DNA of 64,000 nt, taken from Curtobacterium sp. SGAir0471 (GTDB taxonomy: Bacteria; Actinomycetota; Actinomycetes; Actinomycetales; Microbacteriaceae). Location of the stretch: NCBI RefSeq assembly GCF_005490985.1, contig NZ_CP027869.1, positions 1,860,001 to 1,924,000 of the forward strand. The letters run 5' to 3'. Position numbers and translations under genes: made by a program. The notes under the pieces were generated by a model. The model was not told the origin of the DNA and searched no databases. It saw nothing but the letters and a program-made list of their open reading frames with translations. Positions 37,701 through 47,542 of this stretch are shown one piece after another; the stretch's first letter is position 1; every line of letters starts with the position of its first letter.

Positions 37701-39350
37701 GACCTGTTCACGGATCGAGTCGAGCGGCGGGTTCGTCACCTGCGCGAACTGCTGCGTGAAGTAGTCGAACAGCAGACGGGGACGCTCGGAGAGCACGGCG
37801 ATCGGCGTGTCCGAACCCATGGCACCGAGCGGCTCCGCGCCGGTCTGCGCCATCGGGCGGAGCAGGATGCGCACTTCTTCCTCGGTGTAGCCGAAGGCAC
37901 GCTGGCGCCGGGTGACGGACGCCGGGGTGTGCACGATGTGCTCGCGCTCCGGGAGGTCGCTCAGGTTGATGCGGCCCTCGTCGAGCCACTGCGCCCAGGG
38001 CCCCGAGGTCGCCAGCTCGCGCTTGACCTCGTCGTCCTCGATGATCCGCCCGGCCTCGGTGTCCACGACGAACATCCGGCCGGGACGCAGGCGGCCCTTA
38101 CGCACGACCTTGGCCGGCGGGACGTCGATGACACCCGTCTCCGACCCCATCACGATGAGCCCGTCGTCGGTCACCAGGAAGCGCCCGGGGCGCAGGCCGT
38201 TGCGGTCGAGCGTCGCACCGACGACCGCTCCGTCGGTGAACGTGATCGCCGCCGGTCCGTCCCACGGCTCCATGAGCATCGAGTGGTACTCGTAGAACGC
38301 CCGGAGGTCCGGGTCCATCCCGACCTGGTTCTCCCAGGCCTCTGGCACCATCATCGACACCGCGTGCGGCAGCGAGCGGCCGGTCAGGGTGAGCAGCTCG
38401 AGGGTCTCGTCGAACGACGCCGAGTCGCTCGCGCCCGGGCTGACGATCGGCAGCAGCGGGGCGAGGTCGCCGAGGAGCTCGCTCTCGAGCTGCGACTGGC
38501 GCGCCCGCATCCAGTTGCGGTTGCCGCGGACGGTGTTGATCTCACCGTTGTGCGCGAGCGTGCGGAACGGCTGCGCCAACGGCCACGACGGGAACGTGTT
38601 CGTCGAGTACCGGGAGTGCACGATCGCGAGCTTCGACGCGAAGCGCTCGTCGCTGAGGTCCGGGTAGAACGGCTCGAGCTGGAGCGTCGTGACCATGCCC
38701 TTGTAGACCATCGTCCGGCTCGACAGCGACATGAAGTAGACCTCGACGCCGTGCTCCGCGCGCTTGCGCAGCCGGAACGCCTGCCGGTCGAGGGCGATCC
38801 CGCTCCACGCGGCACCGTGCACGTCGTGCCGGGTCGAGGCCACGAAGAGCTGCTCGAACGCCGGCATCGCCGCACGCGCGAGCGTGCCCAGCACGTCGGG
38901 TCGCACGGGCACCTCGCGCCAGCCGAGCACCTTGAGGCCCTCTTCGCGGGCGATGCGCTCGACGGCGCCCTTCACCGCGTGGCGCTCGTCCTCGTCGACG
39001 GGCAGGTACGCCGTGCCGACGGCGTACTCCCCCGCCGCGGGCAGGTCGAAGTCGACCTCGTCGCGGAGGAACGCGTCCGGCACCTGGCACAGGATGCCCG
39101 CACCGTCACCGGTGCCGGCGTCGGACCCGACGGCACCACGGTGCTCGAGGTTCCGGAGCGCGCCGAGCGCGGCGTCGACGATGTCGTGCCCGGCGGTGCC
39201 GCGGAGCGTCGCGACCATCGCCAGGCCGCAGGCGTCCTTCTCGTTCGCCGGGTCGTACGCACCCGTGGCCTCGGGCACGGCCGAGAAGCGTCGGTGCGCC
39301 TGCTGCAGGGAGCGCGTCGAACGGGGGGCAGGGTCTGGCTGGAGCGCCAT
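34743..39350 (-). CDS. gltB: Glutamate synthase large (alpha) subunit
   Basis: GltB is the 1535-residue catalytic subunit of NADPH-dependent glutamate synthase. The class II glutaminase nucleophile is C41 in [11 protein letters not shown], so the first 40 residues are a propeptide to be removed. The central and FMN-binding synthase domains follow ([34 protein letters not shown]), with the 3Fe-4S cysteines in [15 protein letters not shown] and the C-terminal GXGXG beta-helix domain ([13 protein letters not shown] region). It is the first gene of gltBD, downstream of lgt. The 214-bp gap upstream (39351-39564) holds no recognisable promoter, RNA motif or gene. Confidence 0.97.
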   Translation of the reverse strand: MALQPDPAPRSTRSLQQAHRRFSAVPEATGAYDPANEKDACGLAMVATLRGTAGHDIVDAALGALRNLEHRGAVGSDAGTGDGAGILCQVPDAFLRDEVDFDLPAAGEYAVGTAYLPVDEDERHAVKGAVERIAREEGLKVLGWREVPVRPDVLGTLARAAMPAFEQLFVASTRHDVHGAAWSGIALDRQAFRLRKRAEHGVEVYFMSLSSRTMVYKGMVTTLQLEPFYPDLSDERFASKLAIVHSRYSTNTFPSWPLAQPFRTLAHNGEINTVRGNRNWMRARQSQLESELLGDLAPLLPIVSPGASDSASFDETLELLTLTGRSLPHAVSMMVPEAWENQVGMDPDLRAFYEYHSMLMEPWDGPAAITFTDGAVVGATLDRNGLRPGRFLVTDDGLIVMGSETGVIDVPPAKVVRKGRLRPGRMFVVDTEAGRIIEDDEVKRELATSGPWAQWLDEGRINLSDLPEREHIVHTPASVTRRQRAFGYTEEEVRILLRPMAQTGAEPLGAMGSDTPIAVLSERPRLLFDYFTQQFAQVTNPPLDSIREQVITSMGMGLGPERNLLSAGPEHAKQIVLDFPVIDNDELAKIQHFETESGRHLTVTIKGLYRVDAGKKAMQKRIAAVCDEVDQAIESGKQFIVLSDRDGNAEQAPVPSLLLLAAVHHHLIRTEQRMKVGLIVEAGDVREVHHVATLIGYGASAINPYLAMETCENLVRSGMITGITPEQAVKNVIKALGKGVLKIMSKMGISTVSSYAGAQAFEAVGLSQEFVDRYFTGTSSILGGVGIEVIAKENAERHAQAYPQDGAVLSHERLQTGGEYQWRREGPPHLFNPDTVFRLQHATRARRYDIFREYSQAVDDQSEELMTLRGLFRFRHGVRKPIALDEVEPIESIVKRFNTGAMSYGSISQEAHETLAIAMNRLGARSNTGEGGEDVERLLDPERRSAIKQVASGRFGVTSMYLTHATDIQLKMAQGAKPGEGGQLPPTKVYPWVARTRHATAGVGLISPPPHHDIYSIEDLKQLIFDVKRANPSARVHVKLVSQSGIGAVAAGVTKALADVVLVSGHDGGTGASPLNSLKHAGTPWEIGLAETQQTLMLNGMRDRVVVQVDGQMKTGRDVVVAALLGAEEYGFATAPLVVEGCILMRVCHLDTCPVGVATQNPELRKRFTGKPEFVVNFFEFIAQEVRELLAELGFRSLDEAIGQVDALDTDRAIEHWKASGLDLAPVLHGPEFARDEPRRHVREQDHELDEHFDVQLIAQTADVLEHGGSVALDLPIRNTERAVGTMLGHEVTLRHGEHGLPAGSIDVTLRGSAGQSLGAFLPAGITLRLVGDSNDYVGKGLSGGAIVVRPDTESGFDPSENVIAGNVIGYGATQGSMFIRGIVGERFLVRNSGATAVVEGVGDHALEYMTGGLALILGETGRNLGAGMSGGTAYVRGLRREHVNADALATGELRLEELDSADVEIVTDLLRQHLAETGSTVAGDLLESGDLGDFVKVLPRDYAAVLATRQQAVDEGLDPDGTVVWNRILEVTGG

Positions 39351-39564
39351 GGGGAACCGTCCTCACGAGGAAGTGGAACAGGGACGTCGGTGGCCCGGTG
39401 GTGCGTTCCGCCCGAGCGGGCGGGACTGGTGCCCGTGCGCGTCGCCGTGGAGGGTGCGCAGACGACGCGCGAGGTGGCGGGGCCACTCGTGGTGACCCGA
39501 CCGTGCGGAGGGTGCTCCGTGACCGGCGGGTGCCGTCCGCGGAGCGGTGCTGCCGGTCGCGGAG

Positions 39565-40560
39565 TTACCGCGCGCGGCCTGCTGCAGGGACCGGATCGGC
39601 GTCGACGTCGGTCGCCGGAGCGTCGTCGTCGTGTTCCGACCAGGTGTCGTCCGAGTCTACATCGGAGGTCCGACGCGGCTCGCGACCCGGCAGGTACGGG
39701 CTCGGCTCCGCACCGGTGTGCCGACGCGTCTGCACGAGGAAGATCACGATGCCGAGCAGGATCGCGGCGAAGGACATCCACACGTTGGTGCGGATCCCGA
39801 AGAAGGTCTCGCTCGTGTCGACGCGGATGGACTCGAGCACCGAACGGCCGGTGCCGTACCAGATCAGGTAGAGCGCCATGACCTTGCCCCACTGCAGCCG
39901 GAAGCGCTTGTCGAGCAGCAGGATCACGACGACGCCGACGACGTTCCAGATGATCTCGTAGAGGAAGGTCGGGTGGAAGAGCGTGCCCTCGGGCAGGCCC
40001 TTCGGGAACGCGGCGTTCGTCGACTCGATCTCGAGACCCCACGGCAGGCTCGTCGGCATGCCGAAGAGCTCGTGGTTGAAGTAGTTGCCGAGGCGGCCGA
40101 AGGCCTGGGCGAGCAGCACGCCCGGCGCGATGGCGTCGATCAGGGTCGAGAAGCGCAGGCCGACCTGGCGGCACCCGATGTACGCGCCGAGCGATCCGAG
40201 GATGAGCGCGCCGAAGATCGCCAGGCCGCCCTCCCACACGTAGAGGAACGACAGCGGGTCACGCCCGGGACCGAAGTAGTCGCTGACGTGCGTGAACACA
40301 TGGAAGAGCCGGCCGCCGATGATGCCCGCCGGCACCGCCCAGATCGCGATGTCGATGATGATCCAGCGCTCGACCCCGCGTGCGTTGAGCCGACGGTTCG
40401 CCAGCACGACGGCAGCGACGATGCCCAGCAGGATGCAGATGGCGTACGCGTGGATCCGGAAGTCGAGCGGCAGCGACAACCCGAAGACGTCGCGGACCCA
40501 GGCGGTCAGGTCGAAGTACTGCCACGCGGTGCTCGGGCTCGGGATGCTCAGGAGGGGCAT
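39565..40560 (-). CDS. lgt: Prolipoprotein diacylglyceryl transferase
   Basis: Lgt transfers diacylglyceryl from phosphatidylglycerol to the lipobox cysteine of prolipoproteins in the cytoplasmic membrane. This 331-residue protein has about seven transmembrane segments, IHAYAICILLGIVAAV near the start, the active-site region IIGGRLFHVFTH, the GG(L/M)AIFGA segment, and the Lgt signature GRLGNYFNHELFG. A hydrophilic acidic tail of about 50 residues is typical of actinobacteria. It lies downstream of trpA, behind a terminator and its own promoter, an arrangement common in actinobacteria. Confidence 0.95.
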   Translation of the reverse strand: MPLLSIPSPSTAWQYFDLTAWVRDVFGLSLPLDFRIHAYAICILLGIVAAVVLANRRLNARGVERWIIIDIAIWAVPAGIIGGRLFHVFTHVSDYFGPGRDPLSFLYVWEGGLAIFGALILGSLGAYIGCRQVGLRFSTLIDAIAPGVLLAQAFGRLGNYFNHELFGMPTSLPWGLEIESTNAAFPKGLPEGTLFHPTFLYEIIWNVVGVVVILLLDKRFRLQWGKVMALYLIWYGTGRSVLESIRVDTSETFFGIRTNVWMSFAAILLGIVIFLVQTRRHTGAEPSPYLPGREPRRTSDVDSDDTWSEHDDDAPATDVDADPVPAAGRAR

Positions 40561-40622
40561 GGAGGTGCTGTCGCCTTTCGGTGCTGGACGGCCGCGGTGC
40601 CGCTGGAGGGTCGGCCCCGCTC

Positions 40623-40651
40623 ACTGTAGCGCGGGAACCGCGCCCGTCAGG
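40623..40651 (-). promoter_or_regulatory. lgt promoter (CCTGAC-N17-TACAGT)
   Basis: On the minus strand the -35-like CCTGAC (40646-40651) and -10 TACAGT (40623-40628) are separated by 17 bases, 63 bases upstream of the lgt start and downstream of the trpA terminator. Confidence 0.6.
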
Positions 40652-40688
40652 AACCAGGGGGCCGGTCCTGTGGGAACCGTGATCAGGA

Positions 40689-40747
40689 CGGACGGGAGGC
40701 GCGGTACCGGTGAGCCGGTCGGCCCACCGCACCGCGCCTCCCGTCCG
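40689..40747 (-). terminator. Palindromic repeat (family A), terminator of trpA
   Basis: A 17-bp perfect outer stem (40689-40705 with 40731-40747) of the family arm encloses a second small stem CGGTG/CACCG. It lies 14 bases after the trpA stop and ends the his-trp unit. Confidence 0.75.
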
Positions 40748-40761
40748 CGGGGGTGGCTGCG

Positions 40762-41565
40762 TCAGCCGCGCACGGCGCCGCTGGTCAGGTCGGCCGCGCG
40801 GTCCGCGACCCCCTGGACGCCGAGGTCGGCGAGGGCACGCACGAAGGCGGAGCCGATGATCGCGCCGTCCGCGTACTCGAGGACCTCGCGCACCTGGTCG
40901 GCGGTGGAGATGCCGAGGCCGACGCACGTGCGCTCCACGCCGGCGTCACGGAGTCGTGAGACGACGGTGCGGGCGGCGGTGTCGACACCGACCCGTGCAC
41001 CGGTGACGCCCATCGTCGACACCGCGTAGACGAAGCCGCGACTCGAGTGGACCGCCTGCTCCATGCGGGCGTCCGTCGAGGACGGCGCCGCGAGGAACAC
41101 GCGGTCGAGCCCGGTGCGCTCGGACGCGTCGATCCAGGCGCGACCCTCGTCCGGGATGAGGTCCGGCGTGATCAGCCCGGACGCGCCGGCCGAGACCAGG
41201 TCGTCGGCGAAGCGGTCCACACCGTAGCGGAGCACCGGGTTCCAGTAGGTCATCACGAGCACGGGGACGTCGACCCGGTTCGTGATCTGGTCGACCGCGT
41301 CGAAGACCTGCGCGACGCGGAAGCCGTTCGCCAGGCTCTCCTCGGCGGCGCGCTGGATGACCGGGCCGTCCATCACGGGGTCGGAGTACGGCAGGCCGAG
41401 CTCGATGACGTCGACGCCGTTCTCGGCGAGGGCGACCGCGGCGTCCACGCTCGTCTGCAGGTCGGGGAAGCCGGCGGGCAGGTAGCCGACGACGGCTCCG
41501 GCGCGCTCGGCGTTGGCGGTGTCGATCGTCGTCGCGACCGACCGGTTCGTCTCGGTGTTCGTCAC
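40762..41565 (-). CDS. trpA: Tryptophan synthase alpha subunit
   Basis: TrpA cleaves indole-3-glycerol phosphate to indole inside the TrpAB complex. The catalytic residues of this 267-residue TIM barrel are visible: Glu in [19 protein letters not shown] and Asp in [10 protein letters not shown]. Phosphate-binding glycines lie in [10 protein letters not shown] and GAIIGSAFV. The GTG start at 41565 overlaps the trpB TGA (GTGA), so synthesis of the two subunits is coupled. Confidence 0.96.
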   Translation of the reverse strand: MTNTETNRSVATTIDTANAERAGAVVGYLPAGFPDLQTSVDAAVALAENGVDVIELGLPYSDPVMDGPVIQRAAEESLANGFRVAQVFDAVDQITNRVDVPVLVMTYWNPVLRYGVDRFADDLVSAGASGLITPDLIPDEGRAWIDASERTGLDRVFLAAPSSTDARMEQAVHSSRGFVYAVSTMGVTGARVGVDTAARTVVSRLRDAGVERTCVGLGISTADQVREVLEYADGAIIGSAFVRALADLGVQGVADRAADLTSGAVRG

Positions 41566-42776
41566 AGCTGCACCGCGTTCTCGTCGAGGATGCCGAAGTA
41601 ACGACTGGCGGACGCGACGTCCTTGTCACCACGTCCGGACAGGGACACCAGCACGACGCCGTCGGGACCGAGCTCCTTGCCGAGCGTGATCGCACCGGCG
41701 AGGGCGTGCGCCGACTCGATCGCCGGCAGGATGCCCTCGGTGCGGGCGAGCAGGCGGAAGGCCTCCATCGCTTCGGTGTCGGTGACCGGGCTGTACTGCG
41801 CACGGCCGATCGACGCCAGGTAGGCGTGCTCGGGGCCGACGCTCGGGTAGTCGAGCCCGGCGGAGATGCTGTGGCTCTCGATGGTCTGGCCGTCCTCGTC
41901 CTGCATGAGGTACGACATCGTGCCCTGGAGCACACCGGTGCGGCCGAGCGAGATGCTCGCCGCGTGCCGACCGGTCTCGATGCCGTCGCCGCCGGCCTCG
42001 AAGCCGTGCAGCCGGACGGACTCGTCGTCGAGGAACGCCTCGAAGATGCCCATCGCGTTCGACCCACCGCCGACGCACGCGGCGACGGCGTCCGGCAGGC
42101 GACCGACGCGATCCAGGACCTGCTGACGGGCCTCTTCCCCGATCACCTTGTGGAACTCGCGGACCATCTCCGGGAACGGGTGCGGTCCCGCGACCGTACC
42201 GAGCAGGTAGTGCGTCGAGTCGACGTTCGCCACCCAGTCGCGCAGGGCGTCGTTGATGGCGTCCTTCAGGGTGCGCGAACCGGTCTCGACCGGGATCACC
42301 TCGGCACCGAGGAGCCGCATGCGGGCGACGTTCAGCGCCTGGCGCTCGGTGTCGACCGCCCCCATGTAGACGACGCAGTCCATGCCGAACAGGGCCGCGG
42401 CCGTCGCGGTCGCGACGCCGTGCTGCCCGGCACCGGTCTCGGCGATCAGCCGGGTCTTGCCGAGCCGCTTGGCGACGAGGGCCTGACCGAGCACGTTGTT
42501 GATCTTGTGCGAACCGGTGTGGTTGAGGTCCTCGCGCTTGAGGATGATCCGGGCGCCACCGGCGTGCTGCGCGAACCGCGGCGCCTCGGTGATGATCGAC
42601 GGGCGACCGGTGTACTCGCGCTGCAGCGTGTCGAGCTCCGCGCGGAACGCCGGGTCCGCCCAGGCCTCGCGGAAGGCGGTCTCGAGCTCGTCGAGCGCGA
42701 GCACGAGCGACTCGGGGACGAAGCGTCCGCCGAAGTCGCCGAAGTACGGGCCCTGCAGGTCACGGAGTGAGGTCAC
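41562..42776 (-). CDS. trpB: Tryptophan synthase beta subunit
   Basis: TrpB condenses indole and serine with pyridoxal phosphate. This 404-residue protein has [16 protein letters not shown] at the N-terminus, the PLP lysine in [17 protein letters not shown], the substrate loop [14 protein letters not shown], and the phosphate loop [10 protein letters not shown]. The GTG at 42776 follows GGGAGA by about 6 bases and gives the standard N-terminus; an upstream in-frame GTG at 42803 would add nine residues. A small hairpin lies in the 62-bp gap after trpC. Confidence 0.96.
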   Translation of the reverse strand: MTSLRDLQGPYFGDFGGRFVPESLVLALDELETAFREAWADPAFRAELDTLQREYTGRPSIITEAPRFAQHAGGARIILKREDLNHTGSHKINNVLGQALVAKRLGKTRLIAETGAGQHGVATATAAALFGMDCVVYMGAVDTERQALNVARMRLLGAEVIPVETGSRTLKDAINDALRDWVANVDSTHYLLGTVAGPHPFPEMVREFHKVIGEEARQQVLDRVGRLPDAVAACVGGGSNAMGIFEAFLDDESVRLHGFEAGGDGIETGRHAASISLGRTGVLQGTMSYLMQDEDGQTIESHSISAGLDYPSVGPEHAYLASIGRAQYSPVTDTEAMEAFRLLARTEGILPAIESAHALAGAITLGKELGPDGVVLVSLSGRGDKDVASASRYFGILDENAVQL

Positions 42777-42797
42777 GTTGGGTCTCCCGGGGTGTTC

Positions 42798-42822
42798 GGT
42801 CACCCCGACGTGCGGAGTGACC
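42798..42822 (-). promoter_or_regulatory. Hairpin in the trpC-trpB intercistronic gap
   Basis: A 9-bp stem (42798-42806 with 42814-42822; one G-U pair in minus-strand RNA) with a 7-base loop lies just upstream of trpB. There is no Trp-rich leader peptide or T-box-like sequence nearby. It may affect mRNA stability or act as a weak attenuator. Confidence 0.4.
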
Positions 42823-42838
42823 GGTGGGACGGTGTCGG

Positions 42839-43648
42839 TCAGGCGCGCGGGCGGCCGGAGCCGTCCGCTGCGGCGATGAACGACGCGAGGGTGGTGGCGG
42901 GGTCCGCGCCCGTGACGAGCGCCTCCCCCACCAGGACGACGTCGGCCCCCGCAGCGCGGTAGTGGGCGACATCGGCAGGACCGGCGACGGCCGACTCGGC
43001 GACGCGCACGACCCCGTCGGGGATGCGGTCGGCGAGCGAGCCGAACAGGTCGCGGTCCAGCGAGAAGTCGGTGAGGTCGCGCGCGTTCACGCCGAGGATC
43101 CGCGCACCTGCGTCGAGGCCGCGGGCGACCTCGTCCCCGGAGTGCGCCTCGACCAGGACGCGCATGCCGAGCTGCTCGGCGAGCTCGTGCAGTTCGACGA
43201 GCTGCCGCTGCTCCAGCGCCGCCACGATGAGCAGCACCAGGTCGGCGCCGGCCGCGCGGGCCTCGAGCACCTGGTACGGCTCCGCGATGAAGTCCTTGCG
43301 CAGCACCGGCAGCGACACGCGCGCCTTCACCGCTTCGAGGTCGGCGAGGCTGCCGAGGAACTTCCGTCCCTCGGTGAGGACGCTGATCGTCGACGCGCCG
43401 CCGCGCTCGTAGTCGGCGGCGAGGGCGGCCGGGTCCTCGATGGGCGCCATGGAGCCGCGCGAGGGGCTCGCGCGCTTGACCTCGGCGAGGATCTTGACCC
43501 GATCGCCGGGCGCCAGGAACGCGAGGGCGTCGAGGGGCGACGCCACCCGGTCGAGGTCACGTTCGACTTCGGCGGTCGGACGGTCGGCACGACGGGCGGC
43601 TGCGTCCTCGAGCGCGCCCGCGACGAGGGTCTCGAGCACGTTCGGCAC
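42839..43648 (-). CDS. trpC: Indole-3-glycerol phosphate synthase
   Basis: TrpC closes the indole ring from carboxyphenylaminodeoxyribulose phosphate. This 269-residue TIM barrel shows [14 protein letters not shown] (catalytic Lys and substrate phosphate region), [33 protein letters not shown] and [11 protein letters not shown]. It is not fused to TrpF. The GTG start at 43648 is 5 bases after the stop of the small membrane protein gene upstream. Confidence 0.96.
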   Translation of the reverse strand: MPNVLETLVAGALEDAAARRADRPTAEVERDLDRVASPLDALAFLAPGDRVKILAEVKRASPSRGSMAPIEDPAALAADYERGGASTISVLTEGRKFLGSLADLEAVKARVSLPVLRKDFIAEPYQVLEARAAGADLVLLIVAALEQRQLVELHELAEQLGMRVLVEAHSGDEVARGLDAGARILGVNARDLTDFSLDRDLFGSLADRIPDGVVRVAESAVAGPADVAHYRAAGADVVLVGEALVTGADPATTLASFIAAADGSGRPRA

Positions 43649-43653
43649 GGTGA

Positions 43654-43893
43654 CTACTCCGAGTGGTGCTTGGGGACGAACTTCGGGCCGTTGACGCCGT
43701 AGCCCGCCTTCGCCATCACGGCGCCGACGACGAGACCGATCACCACGACGGCAGCGGAGGCCCAGACGCCCCAGGCCACGTCGAACCAGAAGAACAGCGT
43801 GCCTGCCGCGAAGCCGATCAGCATGATCACGACGGCGGTCCAGGCGGCGGGCGAGTGGCCTTCGCCGAGTTCTGCGGGCTCAGTGTTGCTCAC
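43654..43893 (-). CDS. Small membrane protein with HGxxPAAW-like motif, conserved in actinobacterial trp operons
   Basis: This 79-residue protein has GEGHSPAAWTAVVIM near residue 11, the motif that names this actinobacterial family, and two transmembrane segments (about 18-38 and 42-62). Its biochemical function is unknown. It consistently accompanies trp genes in related genomes (recalled), which suggests a link to tryptophan metabolism. Its GTG start overlaps the stop of the preceding membrane protein gene (GTGA). Confidence 0.85.
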   Translation of the reverse strand: MSNTEPAELGEGHSPAAWTAVVIMLIGFAAGTLFFWFDVAWGVWASAAVVVIGLVVGAVMAKAGYGVNGPKFVPKHHSE

Positions 43894-44690
43894 GGTGCTC
43901 CTCGTTCTGCTCCGGCGCCGTCGTCCGATCGGCGCCGCTCCGATCCTACCGTGTCGGTCGTGGGCGACTCCCCCACCGCGCCGACCCCGGGCGTCGCCGC
44001 GGTGGCGTCGCCACCGTGCCCGGCGGCGGGCGCAGCAGCCGGCGCGCCGGCCGTGCCGACACTCGGCTCGGCAGGTCCGGCGACGGGGCCGGCGGTCGGG
44101 TCGTCCCCGGCGCTCAGGTCGTCCCAGTCGGTGATCGCGTCGCGCTGGGTCGGAGCGGCGGCACGGGCGTCGGCAGCGGCGCCCGCGGTCGCGGCCGCGT
44201 ACTTCCGTGTCGGACCGGGCCAGTTCCGCTGCACGACGAACACGACGATGCCGAGCACCACGGCGAGCACACCGCCGGCGATGCCCACGGCGGGCCATGC
44301 GGTCACGTCCACCCGGTCGACGACCTGGCGCACGGCCGCGGTGTCGCTGACGCCGGCGACCTCGCCGACCGCGCCCTTCGAGGCGGCGACCGGGTCGGCG
44401 AGCGCACCGATGCCGGTCGCGACGACCGCGAGGCCGAGCAGCACCTCGACCGCCGCGAGCACGACACGGAGCACCCGGCCGGCGATCGTCAGTGCGAGGA
44501 ACAGCGCCAGACTCGCGATCGCCAGCGCCGTGTACTGCGGCACGACGGCGGCACCGTCGGCGACGACCCGAGGCACGACCGCGGTGCCGGCGTGCAGGTG
44601 CACCGTGAACCAGGTCTGGGTCCAGGCGAGCATCACGATCCCCGCGACGGCCAGGCCGGCGACGACGACGAGCGGGCGGGAGCGCTTCAC
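43890..44690 (-). CDS. Trp biosynthesis-associated membrane protein (Trp_oprn_chp family)
   Basis: This 266-residue protein has four hydrophobic segments (starting near residues 6, 52, 76 and 135 by inspection), the first containing VVVAGLAVAGIVMLAW followed by TQTWFTVHL. A long Ala/Pro/Gly-rich, charged cytoplasmic tail of about 100 residues follows. It matches the conserved hypothetical membrane protein found between trpE and trpC in actinobacteria. Function is unknown. It is coupled by GTGA overlaps on both sides (trpE stop and the small membrane protein start). Confidence 0.85.
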   Translation of the reverse strand: MKRSRPLVVVAGLAVAGIVMLAWTQTWFTVHLHAGTAVVPRVVADGAAVVPQYTALAIASLALFLALTIAGRVLRVVLAAVEVLLGLAVVATGIGALADPVAASKGAVGEVAGVSDTAAVRQVVDRVDVTAWPAVGIAGGVLAVVLGIVVFVVQRNWPGPTRKYAAATAGAAADARAAAPTQRDAITDWDDLSAGDDPTAGPVAGPAEPSVGTAGAPAAAPAAGHGGDATAATPGVGAVGESPTTDTVGSERRRSDDGAGAERGAP

Positions 44691-46231
44691 GAGCGGACCT
44701 CGCGCATGCGGTTCGCGGTCGCGACGGCACGCAGGGGCGCGGCGGCCTTGTTGACCGCCTCGACGTGCTCGGTGTGCGGGTCGGAGTCGGCGACGAGTCC
44801 GGCGCCGGCCTGGACACGCGCGACACCGTCCTTGATCAGGGCGGTGCGGATCGCGATCGCCAGGTCGGCGTCGCCGGCGAAGTCGAAGTAGCCGACGACC
44901 CCCGCGTAGGCGCCGCGCGTCGCCGGCTCGAGCTCGTCGATGATCTCGAGCGCACGCGGCTTCGGTGCGCCTGACAGCGTGCCGGCCGGGAAGGTCGCCC
45001 GGAAGACGTCGATCGCGGAGGCTCCCGGTCGCACCGACCCCTCGACGCTCGACACCAGGTGCATGATGTGGCTGAAGCGCTCGACGGTCATGAACTCGGT
45101 CACCGCGACGGTCCCCGGCTCGCACACCTTCTGCAGGTCGTTGCGGGCGAGGTCGACGAGCATCAGGTGCTCGGCGCGCTCCTTCGGGTCGGCGAGCAGC
45201 TCGTCGCCGAGGCGCACGTCCTCGACCGGGCTCGCCCCTCGGGGCCGGGAGCCGGCGATCGGGTGGGTGATCGCCCGACCGTCCTGCACCTTCACGAGGG
45301 CCTCCGGTGAGGCGCCGACGATCCAGAAGCGCTCGTCGTCGGTGTCCGCCAGCGCGAGGAAGTACATGTACGGGCTCGGGTTCAGGGTCCGCAGCACCCG
45401 GTAGACGTCGAGCGGGTCGGCCGTGACGTCGTGGTCGAACCGCTGCGAGATCACGACCTGGAAGACGTCGCCGTCGCGGATGAAGTCCTTCGACCGCTCG
45501 ACCGCGGCCATGTAGTCCTCGGGCGTCGTCCGGTGGCGCGGGGTCGGCTCGGCGATCTCGAACGCCTCGGCCACGGTCGCCGGGCTCGGCTGCACCAGGT
45601 CCGCCTGCATCCGGTCGAGCCGCACCTGGGCGTCCGACCACATCGTGTCGGCGTCGTCGGTCCCGTCGTTGAGGACGCTCGCGACCAGGAGCACGAGGCC
45701 CGTCCGGTGGTCGAGCGCCGCGAGCTCCGACACGAAGGCCAGCGCCTGGCCGGGGACCTCGAAGTCGGCCGGGGGGACGTCCGGCAGGTGCTCGAGCTGC
45801 CGGACGGCCTCCCACCCGATGAACCCGACGGTGCCGCCGACGAGCGGCGGGGTGCCCGGCACGCGCGGGGTCGCCCACCGGTCGTGCAGGCGCGCCAGGA
45901 CGTCGAGGGGCGCGCCGTCGAGCGAGTCCACGGCGCGGGACGCCGGGATGCCCGTGTCGATCCATGCGGCCCGGTCGCCGTCCTGGGTCAGGACGCCGAA
46001 GCTCCGGACCCCGACGAACGACCACCGCGACCACAGCCCGCCCTGGCCGGCGGACTCGAGCAGGAACGACCCGGGACGGCCGTCCGCGAGCTTGCGGTAG
46101 ACGCCGACGGGCGTCTCGCTGTCGGCGTACAGGGCGCGGACGACGGGGACGACGCGGTGGCCGTCGAGCAGCTCGTCGAAGGCCTGCCGGGAGGTCGTGC
46201 GCGGTTCCTCCGCGCCGGTGGCGGTGCTCAT
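44687..46231 (-). CDS. trpE: Anthranilate synthase component I
   Basis: TrpE converts chorismate to anthranilate using ammonia from the TrpG glutaminase. This 514-residue protein has the N-terminal domain (ADSETPVGVYRKLADGRPGSFLLES, where the LLES element contributes to tryptophan feedback binding) and the chorismate-utilising domain (NPSPYMYFLAL; GTLSGAPKPRALEIIDELEP; DGVARVQAGAGLVADSDP). trpG is not adjacent. Its ATG overlaps the hisI stop (ATGA), so trpE is cotranscribed with his genes. Confidence 0.96.
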   Translation of the reverse strand: MSTATGAEEPRTTSRQAFDELLDGHRVVPVVRALYADSETPVGVYRKLADGRPGSFLLESAGQGGLWSRWSFVGVRSFGVLTQDGDRAAWIDTGIPASRAVDSLDGAPLDVLARLHDRWATPRVPGTPPLVGGTVGFIGWEAVRQLEHLPDVPPADFEVPGQALAFVSELAALDHRTGLVLLVASVLNDGTDDADTMWSDAQVRLDRMQADLVQPSPATVAEAFEIAEPTPRHRTTPEDYMAAVERSKDFIRDGDVFQVVISQRFDHDVTADPLDVYRVLRTLNPSPYMYFLALADTDDERFWIVGASPEALVKVQDGRAITHPIAGSRPRGASPVEDVRLGDELLADPKERAEHLMLVDLARNDLQKVCEPGTVAVTEFMTVERFSHIMHLVSSVEGSVRPGASAIDVFRATFPAGTLSGAPKPRALEIIDELEPATRGAYAGVVGYFDFAGDADLAIAIRTALIKDGVARVQAGAGLVADSDPHTEHVEAVNKAAAPLRAVATANRMREVRS

Positions 46232-46653
46232 CGGGTCTCCTCCACGGCCGTGCTCACTCCGTGCGCGTCGGTCACGGCCCCGGCCGGCGCGGACGCCGTC
46301 ACCGGGTCGAGCGGATCGACCTCGAAGCAGCTGTGCGCACCGGTGTGGCACGCCGCCCCGACCTGCTGCACGGTGACGAGCAGGGTGTCGTCGTCGCAGT
46401 CGAGCGCCGCGGCCCGGACGTACTGCGCGTGCCCGGATGTGTCGCCCTTCCGCCAGTACTCCTGCCGCGACCGCGACCAGAAGGTCACGCGGCCCTCGGT
46501 GAGGGTGCGGCGGAGGGCTTCGCGGTCCATCCAGCCGAGCATGAGGACGTCCTTCGAGGACTCCTCCTGCACGACTGCGGGGAGCAGCCCGTCGTGTCCG
46601 AACCGTGCGCGGTCGAGGACCGCCTCCGTGCTGGTGCTGGTGCTGTCGGTCAT
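46228..46653 (-). CDS. hisI: Phosphoribosyl-AMP cyclohydrolase
   Basis: HisI opens the adenine ring of phosphoribosyl-AMP in histidine synthesis. This 141-residue monofunctional protein shows LMLGWMDREALRRTL, WSRSRQEYWRKGDTSGH and the metal-site residues in DCDDDTLL and CHTGAHSCF. A C-terminal tail of about 28 residues beyond the fold is Ala/Val-rich. The ATG at 46653 has AGGAG 5 bases upstream. A TAGGCT hexamer overlaps that region, so an internal promoter for hisI-trpE is possible. Confidence 0.94.
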   Translation of the reverse strand: MTDSTSTSTEAVLDRARFGHDGLLPAVVQEESSKDVLMLGWMDREALRRTLTEGRVTFWSRSRQEYWRKGDTSGHAQYVRAAALDCDDDTLLVTVQQVGAACHTGAHSCFEVDPLDPVTASAPAGAVTDAHGVSTAVEETR

Positions 46654-46662
46654 GGGACTCCT

Positions 46663-46668
46663 AGCCTA
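46663..46668 (-). promoter_or_regulatory. Candidate internal -10 (TAGGCT) upstream of hisI
   Basis: TAGGCT is followed by AGGAGTCCC and the hisI ATG. Because a good ribosome-binding site lies in the 9-base spacer, this copy may not be leaderless, or may not be a promoter at all. Confidence 0.35.
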
Positions 46669-46720
46669 CGGCGGGGTGCCGGCGGACGGATGCCGGCGGG
46701 CGGTCGTCCGCGGACGGGTG

Positions 46721-47542
46721 TCAGCGGACGGGGTGGCCGGCGGCGCGCAGCGCTGCCTTGACGTCCCCGATGGTCATCTCGCCGCGGTGGAAGACACTGG
46801 CGGCGAGGACGGCGTCCGCGCCCGACTCGACGGCCGGGGCGAAGTGCTCGACGCGACCAGCGCCTCCCGAACCGATGACCGGGACCGACGAGACCGCGCG
46901 CACCGCGGCGATGAGCTCGAGGTCGAAGCCGTTCTTCGTGCCGTCGGCGTCGATCGAGTTGACGAGCAGCTCGCCCGCGCCACGCTCGACGCCCTCACGG
47001 GCCCAGTCGATGGCGTCGAGGTCCGACTCGGTGCGACCGCCGTGCGTGGTGACGACGAAGCCGGACGGCATCCGGTCCGAGCGCTTCACGTCGAGCGACA
47101 GCACGACCGCTTGCGCGCCGAAGCGGTCCGCGATCTCGCCGACCAGCGCGGGTCGGGCGATCGCCGCGCTGTTCACGCCGATCTTGTCCGCGCCGCACTG
47201 CTGCAGGCGGGAGACGTCGTCGACGCTCCGGACGCCACCGCCGACGGTGAGCGGGATGAAGACCTGCTCGGCTGTCCGGGTCACGGTGTCGTACATCGTC
47301 GCCCGGTTCTCGACCGTGGCTCCGACGTCCAGGAAGGTCAGCTCGTCGGCTCCCTGCTCGTAGTAGCGGGCCGCGAGCTCGACCGGGTCACCGGCGTCCT
47401 GCAGGTCGAGGAAGTTCACGCCCTTGACGACGCGACCACCCTGCACGTCGAGGCACGGGATGACCCGGACCGACACCCCGCCGGCGACACCGGCGGCGCC
47501 GCTGTCCGACCCGGTGCCGTCCGGTTGCGCTGCCGCGTTCAC
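46721..47542 (-). CDS. hisF: Imidazole glycerol phosphate synthase subunit HisF
   Basis: HisF is the cyclase half of the HisH/HisF enzyme that makes imidazole glycerol phosphate and AICAR. In this 273-residue TIM barrel the catalytic aspartates are in [18 protein letters not shown] and [14 protein letters not shown], with phosphate loops LTVGGGVRS and [10 protein letters not shown]. The first 22 residues are an extension before the usual start; the GTG at 47542 is kept because it overlaps the hisG stop (GTGA). A GTG at [11 protein letters not shown] is an alternative. hisH and hisA are not in the window. Confidence 0.95.
   Translation of the reverse strand: MNAAAQPDGTGSDSGAAGVAGGVSVRVIPCLDVQGGRVVKGVNFLDLQDAGDPVELAARYYEQGADELTFLDVGATVENRATMYDTVTRTAEQVFIPLTVGGGVRSVDDVSRLQQCGADKIGVNSAAIARPALVGEIADRFGAQAVVLSLDVKRSDRMPSGFVVTTHGGRTESDLDAIDWAREGVERGAGELLVNSIDADGTKNGFDLELIAAVRAVSSVPVIGSGGAGRVEHFAPAVESGADAVLAASVFHRGEMTIGDVKAALRAAGHPVR

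Noticed and set aside
39351..39564. Possible riboswitch or glutamine-responsive leader upstream of gltB
   Set aside because: No conserved aptamer-like core or strong stem set was seen in the 214-bp gap; it is only GC-rich sequence.
34707..39881. A plus-strand open frame of about 1724 codons opposite gltB and lgt
   Set aside because: Antisense shadow of gltB, whose cofactor and active-site motifs are all present on the minus strand.
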